Shown here: piece after piece, positions 18,037-25,621 of the stretch
Position numbering within the stretch: the first letter of the stretch is position 1
How the letters are laid out: every line of letters begins with the position of its first letter
DNA from: Dehalococcoidia bacterium
Lineage (GTDB): Bacteria; Chloroflexota; Dehalococcoidia; GIF9; AB-539-J10
Length of the DNA: 32,486 nucleotides
NCBI GenBank assembly: GCA_021162545.1
Contig: JAGGYM010000004.1
Span: 1-32,486, forward strand
Direction: 5' to 3'
Notes under the pieces: model-generated
Databases searched by the model: none
Seen by the model: only the letters and a program-made list of their open reading frames with translations
Told to the model about the DNA's origin: nothing
Translations under genes and position numbers: made by a program

Positions 18037-18593
18037 AATCAGCTCTATCCAATTATGCCCGCCCGATACTTTTTCTCACCCTGGTGGTTTTCATCGCGGT
18101 AAGCGTGCTTTCGCTGACCTACCAGGCGACAAAGGACACCATCGAGGAACAGCAGGATGCCAAGATCAAGAGCACGTTGCAGGAGCTATTCCCTGCACTG
18201 GACACCTATGAATATCAGGATAGCCTGTACACCATATATTCCCAGGACGACACCATAGGCTATGCCTTCCTGACATCGGGCAAGGGCTATGGGGGTAATA
18301 TCGACATAATGGTAGGGATTGAAAACGAGACGACCTTAAAGGGAATTCTGATTATCTCCCAGCAGGAAACTCCCGGTCTGGGTAACAGAATAACCGAGGA
18401 CTGGTTTACCAGCAGTTTCGCGGGATTAAGTCTCAGCGACGTCTTCCTGAAAAAAGACGGTGGAGCGATAGACGGTATAACCGGAGCTACGATAAGCTCC
18501 CGGGCGGTGGTTGACGCGGTGAGAGAAGCTGCCATGGAGAAAATCAAGGCAATACCGGAGAGGACACAGGCAAAAGCGGGAGACCTGGAATGA
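18033..18593 (+). CDS. rnfG: RnfG flavoprotein subunit
   Basis: Overlaps rnfD; N-terminal TM; QETPGLGNRI; flavinylation motif DGITGATISS. Confidence 0.95.
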   Translation: MKSALSNYARPILFLTLVVFIAVSVLSLTYQATKDTIEEQQDAKIKSTLQELFPALDTYEYQDSLYTIYSQDDTIGYAFLTSGKGYGGNIDIMVGIENETTLKGILIISQQETPGLGNRITEDWFTSSFAGLSLSDVFLKKDGGAIDGITGATISSRAVVDAVREAAMEKIKAIPERTQAKAGDLE

Positions 18594-19204
18594 GCAGATT
18601 GCGAAAGGAATTTCTCAAAGGAATAATTATTTCCAACCCGGTGTTCGTACTCGCGCTGGGATTGTGTCCCGCCCTGGCCATCAGCATCTCAATTGACAAC
18701 GCCCTGGGAATGAGCATGGGGGTAGCCATCGTCCTGCTGGGATCAAACATAATGGTAGCTACCTTAAGGAAGATCGTTCCCAACGCGGTAAGGATACCCG
18801 TATTTATAGTTATTATCGCCTCCTTTGTAACCATCATAGACCTGTTGTTCCAGGCATATTTTCCTCCCTTACACCAATCCCTTGGCATATACCTTCCCCT
18901 GATCGTGGTGAATTGCATAGTCCTGGGGCGAGCAGAGGCATTCGCTTCCAAGAACCCCATATTCGATTCCATAGCAGATGCACTGGGGATTGCCATTGGC
19001 TTCATGCTGGCATTGCTCCTCGTCTCATTCATCCGCCAGATGCTGGGAACGGGCATGCTGACGGTATTCGGCAAGGAGCTGCTGCGCCTGCCCGGACTGG
19101 CCAGCCATCCAATGGCGTTGTTTGTCCTGCCGCCAGGAGCATTCCTGGTCATCGCACTGCTGCTAGCGCTGTTCAGACGAATGGGGGTACTGAAGAATGA
19201 ATGA
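18590..19204 (+). CDS. rnfE: RnfE membrane subunit
   Basis: Overlaps rnfG; NPVFVLALGLCPALAISISIDNALGM; YLPLIVVNCIVLGRAEAFASKN. Confidence 0.95.
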   Translation: MSRLRKEFLKGIIISNPVFVLALGLCPALAISISIDNALGMSMGVAIVLLGSNIMVATLRKIVPNAVRIPVFIVIIASFVTIIDLLFQAYFPPLHQSLGIYLPLIVVNCIVLGRAEAFASKNPIFDSIADALGIAIGFMLALLLVSFIRQMLGTGMLTVFGKELLRLPGLASHPMALFVLPPGAFLVIALLLALFRRMGVLKNE

Positions 19205-19772
19205 GCTCATTTCGATATTCATCGGCATGGCCCTGGTAAATAACTTCGTCCTGTCCAGATTCCTCGGCCTATGCCCCTTCTTCGGCGTCTCCAAAAAACT
19301 GGACAACGCCCTCAGCATGGGAATCGCGGTCACGCTGGTGATGTTCCTCGCCTCGGTCGTAACGTGGTTCATCTATCACCACATCCTGGTTCCGTTCAAC
19401 GTCGAGTACATGAAGATCATAATTTACATAGTGGTGATAGCATCGCTGGTTCAGATAGTGGAAATGGCAATCAAGAGAACCAACGTCACACTGTATAATG
19501 CCCTGGGAATATACCTCCCCCTCATCACCACCAACTGCGCCGTGCTTGGCATTACTTTAATAAACACCCAGGAGGATTTCTCCCTTATCCAGAGCATGGT
19601 AAGTGCTCTCGGCGGTGGCATTGGTTTCCTCTTCGTTCTCGTCATAATGTCAGGAATACGCGAACGCCTGGAGCTAAGCGACGTCCCCAAATCAATGAAA
19701 GGGTTGCCAATAGCGTTCATAACGGCGATGTTACTCAGCCTCACATTCTTCGGATTCGGAGGGATGGTTTAA
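19197..19772 (+). CDS. rnfA: RnfA membrane subunit
   Basis: Overlaps rnfE; ALVNNFVLSRFLGLCPFFGVSKKLDNALSMG; YLPLITTNCAVLG. Confidence 0.96.
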   Translation: MNELISIFIGMALVNNFVLSRFLGLCPFFGVSKKLDNALSMGIAVTLVMFLASVVTWFIYHHILVPFNVEYMKIIIYIVVIASLVQIVEMAIKRTNVTLYNALGIYLPLITTNCAVLGITLINTQEDFSLIQSMVSALGGGIGFLFVLVIMSGIRERLELSDVPKSMKGLPIAFITAMLLSLTFFGFGGMV

Positions 19773-19774
19773 CC

Positions 19775-20605
19775 TTGACCACCATATTGATACTAACGGG
19801 GATAGGATGTCTCCTCGGCGCGCTGATAATCCTCGCCGGCAAGGTACTCCCCCCGGAATCGCGAGACCTCAAGAGGGTAGAGCGAATAGCTGAGCTCCTT
19901 CCCGGCATGAACTGCGGTGCCTGTTCTTACTCCGGCTGCTTTGCCTATGCGCAAGCGCTGGTCAAGAACCCGAAGACGCTCCTCGACAACCCCTGCATGG
20001 TTCTCCTGCAGGATACAGAGAAACTCAAACTAGTTGAAGCATCCCTCGGGTTAACGGTGAACGTTACCATGATGGAGAGAAAAGCCTGCATACACTGCGG
20101 TGGCGGTTCAGAAGACATCTGCCAGTGGGCTGGAACCGATACCTGCAAGGGAGTAGCGCAACGCCACAAGGGATATAAAAGATGCCCTTTCGGCTGCCTC
20201 GGGCTCGGGGATTGCATCATGGCATGCCCGCAGAACGCCATCTACATGAATTCAGAGAAGGGGGTAGCAGTGGTAGATTGGGAAAAGTGCAACGGGTGCG
20301 GCCTCTGCGTGGCAGAATGCCCTCAGAAGCTGATACAGCTCGTTCCCGCCAATACCAAAGTGGCCTTACTATGCACCTATGCATCGATAAAGAACATCCC
20401 AGGCAGAGAGAAATGCGATGTCGGCTGTACACACTGCAAGAAATGCGTTCGCGCCTGCGAACATGACGCCATCACCTGGAATTCAAAGAGACTCACCCCC
20501 ATATTCGACCACAACAAATGTACGCTGTGCCTCAAGTGCGTGGAAGCATGCCCCCAGAATACCCTCATCGCCTGTGTCAAGGAAAAGGTACTGGTTACAG
20601 ACTAG
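19775..20605 (+). CDS. rnfB: RnfB iron-sulfur subunit
   Basis: TTG start; N-terminal TM, MNCGACSYSGCFAYAQAL, several 4Fe-4S motifs (CPFGCLGLGDCIMACP, CNGCGLCVAECP, CTHCKKCVRAC, CTLCLKCVEACP). Confidence 0.95.
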   Translation: MTTILILTGIGCLLGALIILAGKVLPPESRDLKRVERIAELLPGMNCGACSYSGCFAYAQALVKNPKTLLDNPCMVLLQDTEKLKLVEASLGLTVNVTMMERKACIHCGGGSEDICQWAGTDTCKGVAQRHKGYKRCPFGCLGLGDCIMACPQNAIYMNSEKGVAVVDWEKCNGCGLCVAECPQKLIQLVPANTKVALLCTYASIKNIPGREKCDVGCTHCKKCVRACEHDAITWNSKRLTPIFDHNKCTLCLKCVEACPQNTLIACVKEKVLVTD

Positions 20606-20698
20606 CTTATTCCTGCCTGCTCAATGACAGAATTACAGTCTCTGGAAAAATAGAGACCCGTTGCTATTGACTCACCCCGTCAGCAGACAGGAATCCAT

Positions 20699-20718
20699 CA
20701 CCCGCAAGGTGGTTTTTT
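20699..20718 (+). terminator. Weak terminator-like hairpin after rnfB
   Basis: CACC-CGCAAG-GTG/GGTG followed by TTTTTT; only a 4-bp stem. Confidence 0.3.
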
Positions 20719-20783
20719 GAATCTGAACTCATGGATCAGGGAGGCAAACAAACAAGTCCTGACAATAGCCGCACGGCACCAGG

Positions 20784-21644
20784 CTATGTCAATGTCGCCT
20801 GTTCCTGTTTGGCCGCCAGCGCATGCGTCACGCGGTCTATCACAATTGCCAGCAACACGATACAGAGCCCGGCTGCAAACCCTCGTCCCACTTCAATGCG
20901 ATTGATGGCCAGCAACACCTCCAACCCCAATCCTCTCGCTCCAATCATCGATGCAATAACCACCATCGCCAGCGCCATCATTGTCGTCTGGTTAACCCCC
21001 ACCATTATCGATGGCATAGCCAGGGGCAACTGAACCTCAAACAGCGTCTGCCTGGCGCTGGAGCCAAATGCCTCAGCCGCTTCGACCACGTTGGGGGACA
21101 CCTGTCTTATACCAACATCGGTCAACCGTATGACCGGTGGCACAGCATAGATAATAGTGGCAAACACCGCCGGAACCTTGCCCAGCCCAAACAACATCAA
21201 GGCCGGAATCAAATAGACGAAACTGGGCATGGTCTGCATAGCATCCAGTATAGGCTTGAGAATGGATTCAGCAGCGTTACTTCGCGCCATGAGGATTCCA
21301 GTGGGGATACCAATAGCGAGAGATATAATCACAGCGGCAATAATGATGGCCAGCGTCATCATGGACAGGTCCCAGTAGCCCAGGCTCCCAATCAAGACGA
21401 AAAACGCTGCCATAAGCAACCCCAGCCACCACTTACGCATGACGCGCCAGGCGACAACTCCTACCAGCAACACAACCACGACCCATGGCAACCAGAGGAG
21501 AAAACGCTCAATGTGAAGCAATCCAAAGAGAATACCTGACCCAATGGCATCAAAAAACACCCCCCAGTTGACCAGAATCCAGCTCATAATGGCATCCACC
21601 CATTGAGCCAGCGGCAAGCTAACAGACGCAGGAAACTCAAGCAT
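20784..21644 (-). CDS. proW: Glycine betaine/proline-type ABC transporter permease (ProW/OpuAB-like)
   Basis: DAMQTMPSFVYLIPALMLFGLGKVPAVFATIIYAVPPVIRLTDVGIRQV...EVQLPLAMPSIMVGVNQTTMMALAMVVIASMIGARGLG. Confidence 0.93.
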   Translation of the reverse strand: MLEFPASVSLPLAQWVDAIMSWILVNWGVFFDAIGSGILFGLLHIERFLLWLPWVVVVLLVGVVAWRVMRKWWLGLLMAAFFVLIGSLGYWDLSMMTLAIIIAAVIISLAIGIPTGILMARSNAAESILKPILDAMQTMPSFVYLIPALMLFGLGKVPAVFATIIYAVPPVIRLTDVGIRQVSPNVVEAAEAFGSSARQTLFEVQLPLAMPSIMVGVNQTTMMALAMVVIASMIGARGLGLEVLLAINRIEVGRGFAAGLCIVLLAIVIDRVTHALAAKQEQATLT

Positions 21645-22992
21645 CGATCCTGGTCTCCTCTTCTATATCTTTGATATCCTTCGTCCTTACTTCCATCTTC
21701 TCATCCTTCTGCACTTCCCCTTCTTCTTTTTCTTCATCCTCCCCCATTTCCTTCTCTTCCTCCACCTTCTCCTGAATCATGCTGCCCAGAATGGTGCCCG
21801 TATGCACATATCCCATGAACTTGCCCTTCTCATCAACGACAGCTATGGGATACCTGGTAGACACAGCCAAAGGGAAAAGATCCTCCAGCACCATATCGGC
21901 AGTAGAGACGGGCAAATCGGGCTCCAGGGCTTCATGGAGGAAATTGCCCTTATTTCTGATCAGCCTCACCAGACCTTCAATGGTCACCATCCCCTGCAAC
22001 CCCCCGGTCCTGGTCACCACGAAGGCATCATCCAACCTGTTGCTCCTCATCAACGCAAGGGCAGTTTTGGGCCCCTGCCACTCGTAGAGAAGTACCCTGG
22101 GCTGCTCCATAATGCTCTTGGCCGTTACTACCTTAGCAGGGGAAGCATCCTGAACGAATTCGCGCACATAATCATCGCTGGGAGCAGTTATCACCTCTTC
22201 GGGAGTGCCAATCTGAATAATTTCTCCATCCCTCATAATCGCAATGCGGCTCCCCAGTTTCAGCGCCTCATCGAGATCATGAGTCACAAATAGTATCGTC
22301 TTCTGAACCTCTGCCTGAATAGCTATAAGCTCATCCTGCATCTGCCTTCTGATCAATGGATCCAGACCACTGAAAGGCTCATCCATGAGCAACACCTCGG
22401 GGTCATTGGCCAGGGCTCTGGCTATCCCTACCCGCTGCTGCATGCCACCGCTCAAAGCTGAAGGAAAATAACTCTCCCACTCCTTGAGCCCTACTTTCTC
22501 AATCACCTCCCGCGCTCGAGCATAGCGCTCCTCTTTACCCACCCCCTTGACCTTCAAACCGTAAGCCACATTATCAAGCACAGTACGATGGGGAAATAAA
22601 CCGAAGTACTGAAAAATCATACCTGTGGTATTGCGCCGCAGCTCCATTAATTGCTTGTTATCATAACCACATATGTCTTCCCCGCTGATGATAATCTCAC
22701 CTTCCGTGGGTTCAATAAGACGTAAAATACAGCGGATCAGCGTGGATTTGCCGCTGCCAGATAATCCCATAATGACGAAGAGCTCCCCCTGGTTAACCTC
22801 AAAACTGACATCCCGTAACGCCAGCACGGAACCGGTTTCTCCCAGGATGGTTTCCTTGCTGCTATTGCACGCATCCGAACTGAGGATCTTCTCAGAGTCA
22901 TGCCCGAAAATCTTCCACAGCCCCCTGACATCGATACAGGTTTCCCCGCTCTGCGAGAGGCCGTTATTATTGTTACCGTTATTACCGTTCAA
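21637..22992 (-). CDS. proV: Glycine betaine/proline-type ABC transporter ATPase with C-terminal CBS region (ProV/OpuAA-like)
   Basis: Walker A GLSGSGKSTLIRC, LSGGMQQRVGIARAL, CBS-like C-terminal half; TTG start with GGGAGGT Shine-Dalgarno; 8-nt overlap with permease gene. Confidence 0.93.
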   Translation of the reverse strand: MNGNNGNNNNGLSQSGETCIDVRGLWKIFGHDSEKILSSDACNSSKETILGETGSVLALRDVSFEVNQGELFVIMGLSGSGKSTLIRCILRLIEPTEGEIIISGEDICGYDNKQLMELRRNTTGMIFQYFGLFPHRTVLDNVAYGLKVKGVGKEERYARAREVIEKVGLKEWESYFPSALSGGMQQRVGIARALANDPEVLLMDEPFSGLDPLIRRQMQDELIAIQAEVQKTILFVTHDLDEALKLGSRIAIMRDGEIIQIGTPEEVITAPSDDYVREFVQDASPAKVVTAKSIMEQPRVLLYEWQGPKTALALMRSNRLDDAFVVTRTGGLQGMVTIEGLVRLIRNKGNFLHEALEPDLPVSTADMVLEDLFPLAVSTRYPIAVVDEKGKFMGYVHTGTILGSMIQEKVEEEKEMGEDEEKEEGEVQKDEKMEVRTKDIKDIEEETRIDA

Positions 22993-23470
22993 AAGCAGTA
23001 CCTCCCATTCCCATATCCCTTTACGGCAACAACGACATCAGGAATAATCACCACCATACCCGCCTCACGCGACAAAAAAAATCCCTCCGCCCAAAACAAC
23101 TCCCATCACCCACACTACACCACACGTAACCGGGGGCCTGGAGGAACTTAAACGAGGGAATAAAGATTTTCGACTGGGGTTAACTAAACTCGAATCTGTA
23201 TGGTCAATCATAACAGACTTGGGGAAAAGGCCACGAGAAACAGGAGAGTGCCTCATCTCCAAAAGATACAGGCATGCTTCTCAAAGCATACCTCTAAATT
23301 ATATCTCGAATAAATCTCCTTCTAATGTTATTTCCCTGCGCCGGGGGTTGGATTCGATCAACAGGTTCTATATCAGCAAACTTGCTTATTTTAGTCGTCT
23401 CACCCCCTCTTGTCAAGAAATCCAAGCTGTACAGACACGCAACTCAACGTTCCGGCTGGCAAAACTGAAT

Positions 23471-23499
23471 TTGATTCGGGAAACGGTGCTGGATACAAT
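23471..23499 (+). promoter_or_regulatory. Candidate sigma70-type promoter upstream of the 350-aa secreted protein
   Basis: TTGATT-N17-TACAAT. Confidence 0.4.
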
Positions 23500-23591
23500 T
23501 CTGTTGTCATGGCCGGCACCATCCACATTTTCCCGATAATTATCCTGGCCATGGAGCTTTGCCACCCCGGGTGTGATAGCATTGAATAAAC

Positions 23592-24644
23592 ATGAGCAAT
23601 TTATGCCGCCATGGCATGGTTTTTCTGGGAGTTCTGGCCGCTCTGACGGGGATTCTCATATCCTCTCCGGCAAGCATCTTGCAGGCAGAAGATAGCCATT
23701 GCCTCGTGCAGGAGATAGCTGCACCTTATGCCTTTGATTTCGTTTCCTGGGAACTGCACGCGCTGTCCTCTCTGCCAGAAGAGATATTCCACAAAGATAG
23801 AGATGATAGCCGGGAAGCAATATTGCGCCATCAAATAGTAACGGTGCTGTCAGACAAAGGCATCTCTACCTTTCCTCCCGTCGCCTTTAAGTTCGAAGAG
23901 CCTCCTCACCTGCTGGTAGTATCACCACGAGAAAAGATAGCCTACTGGGACAGAGCGTTATTGCGCCAGGAGCTGAGCGTGGAGGAGATGGAGGAAATCG
24001 AATCGCAGGTGAATGCACTGGGTCTATCATCCCTCGTAGTTGAGCTTGGCGGTTTTGGGGCCACTTACCCGGCGATAGTCAGCGACGATATCTTCAGCAT
24101 GTCTTATACCATCAACGTGGCAGTGGAGGAATGGCTGCATCAGTATCTTGCCTTCAAACCGCTGGGGTTTCTTTATTTGCTCGACTCTATTGGAGTCAAG
24201 CAAAGTCCGGAGGTGATAGATTTGAACGAGACCCTGGCCGGAATGGTCAGTAGAGAAATTGGCTCTGAGGTTTATGCCAGATACTACCAGGAGCAGAAGG
24301 CAGGGGAAGCGGAGAGACACGCTCCCGATTTTGATTTCAACGCCGAGATGAGCAAGACGCGCAAAATGGTAGACCAATACCTCTCTCTGGGCAAAATTGA
24401 GGAGGCGGAGCGCTACATGGAGGAAAGGAGAGCAGAATTCGCAGTGCAGGGATATTATATCAGGAAGCTCAACCAGGCCTATTTCGCCTTCCACGGCATC
24501 TATGGCCAGGACCCAGCATCGGTCAGCCCAATCTATGATGACCTCGAACAGTTAAGAAAAATGAGCCCTTCCCTCAAGGATTTCCTCAACGAGGTAGCTT
24601 CGATGAGTAGCTATTATGACCTGCTGGAAACTCTGGGAGAGTAG
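23592..24644 (+). CDS. Secreted hypothetical protein with gluzincin-like motifs
   Basis: 350 aa; hydrophobic N-terminal segment (signal peptide/anchor); VEEWLHQYLAFKPLG ... DLNETLAGMVSREIG. Confidence 0.7.
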   Translation: MSNLCRHGMVFLGVLAALTGILISSPASILQAEDSHCLVQEIAAPYAFDFVSWELHALSSLPEEIFHKDRDDSREAILRHQIVTVLSDKGISTFPPVAFKFEEPPHLLVVSPREKIAYWDRALLRQELSVEEMEEIESQVNALGLSSLVVELGGFGATYPAIVSDDIFSMSYTINVAVEEWLHQYLAFKPLGFLYLLDSIGVKQSPEVIDLNETLAGMVSREIGSEVYARYYQEQKAGEAERHAPDFDFNAEMSKTRKMVDQYLSLGKIEEAERYMEERRAEFAVQGYYIRKLNQAYFAFHGIYGQDPASVSPIYDDLEQLRKMSPSLKDFLNEVASMSSYYDLLETLGE

Positions 24645-24766
24645 CAATGGAGAGACCTTTTCACTGCACAGAGCGATGACATGAATCCCACCCTCTTTCT
24701 GCCAATCACAACGCTATGCAACAAAATCAAGGAGGCACATAATCCACAAGATGGCTACTGACTGAA

Positions 24767-24841
24767 TGGTCGGGGTGAGAGGACTTGAACCTCCGACCTC
24801 ATGGTCCCAAACCATGCGCGCTACCACTGCGCCACACCCCG
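24767..24841 (-). tRNA. tRNA-Pro (anticodon TGG), CCA encoded
   Basis: Reverse strand CGGGGTG/CACCCCG acceptor, CATGG-TTTGGGA-CCATG anticodon arm, GGAGGTTCAAGTCCTCT T-arm, ACCA. Confidence 0.94.
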
Positions 24842-24849
24842 CTGGCTAA

Positions 24850-24879
24850 AGTATAGTTTAGCTGATTTGGTGAGGTCAA
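24850..24879 (-). promoter_or_regulatory. Candidate promoter of tRNA-Pro
   Basis: Reverse strand TTGACC-N18-TATACT; -10 ends 8 nt before the mature tRNA 5' end. Confidence 0.55.
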
Positions 24880-24886
24880 AAAAGGA

Positions 24887-25594
24887 TCATTTGCAGTTGG
24901 GGCAGACATCGAAGAAATCTGAGGGCAGGTTACAGGTCTTTCGGATATATTCCAGCTGAGCCTCAGGAGCCCAGTAATTACCGCAGACCTGGCACTTCTT
25001 CAACTTAAAGACTCTGTCCCATACCGTCCTCGTATCTCCTGTCTCTTCCAGCTTAATGAAACTGGTGGGACAAATATAGGCACAGCTGCCACACCCAATG
25101 CACTTATCCGTAGAAGCTTCGACAAATGTCTCCTTCACATCACGATCCAGCCCCCTGTCAACAAGCCTGAGTGCCCCCACCCCAACGAGCTCCTGGCACG
25201 TTCTCACGCATAGCCCGCAGAGAATGCACCCCTCCGTCTCCAGTTCAACCCTTGGCTCCTCAATGCCCATATCTCTGGCCAGACTTCGTATCGCCTCAGA
25301 ACCGGGACACTTCGCCAGCAGCAATTCCACCGCCAGCATTCGCGCTTCCAGAGCCCTTTCAGAGACAGTTCTGACCTCCATGCCCTGCTCAACAGGGCAG
25401 TTGCACGCTGTAGTCAGACTGGACACGCCATCGACCACAACTTCAACGGTACACACCCTGCAAGCCCCGAAGGGAGTGAGGTTTTCGTGGTAACACAGAG
25501 TAGGTATGGCGATGTTGAGCTTATCGGCTGCTTCCAGTATGGTAGCGCCTTCTTCTACCTCAACCTTTTGTCCATCTATAATTAACTCTACCAT
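24887..25594 (-). CDS. NuoG/HoxU-like 2Fe-2S and 4Fe-4S electron-transfer subunit
   Basis: 2Fe-2S ferredoxin domain (CYHENLTPFGACRVCTVEV), CILCGLCVRTCQ and CIGCGSCAYICP clusters, C-terminal CQVCGNYW...CPNC zinc-ribbon-like tail. Confidence 0.85.
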   Translation of the reverse strand: MVELIIDGQKVEVEEGATILEAADKLNIAIPTLCYHENLTPFGACRVCTVEVVVDGVSSLTTACNCPVEQGMEVRTVSERALEARMLAVELLLAKCPGSEAIRSLARDMGIEEPRVELETEGCILCGLCVRTCQELVGVGALRLVDRGLDRDVKETFVEASTDKCIGCGSCAYICPTSFIKLEETGDTRTVWDRVFKLKKCQVCGNYWAPEAQLEYIRKTCNLPSDFFDVCPNCK

Positions 25595-25621
25595 TTATCG
25601 TCCCTTACAATTTACGTCTGC

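Noticed and set aside
20823-21539. 238-aa forward ORF
   Set aside because: Antisense to the proW-like permease; His/Gln/Asn-rich low-complexity composition typical of antisense reading.
23219-23539. 106-aa forward ORF in the proV/secreted-protein gap
   Set aside because: No Shine-Dalgarno, no recognisable domain, basic composition; treated as intergenic.
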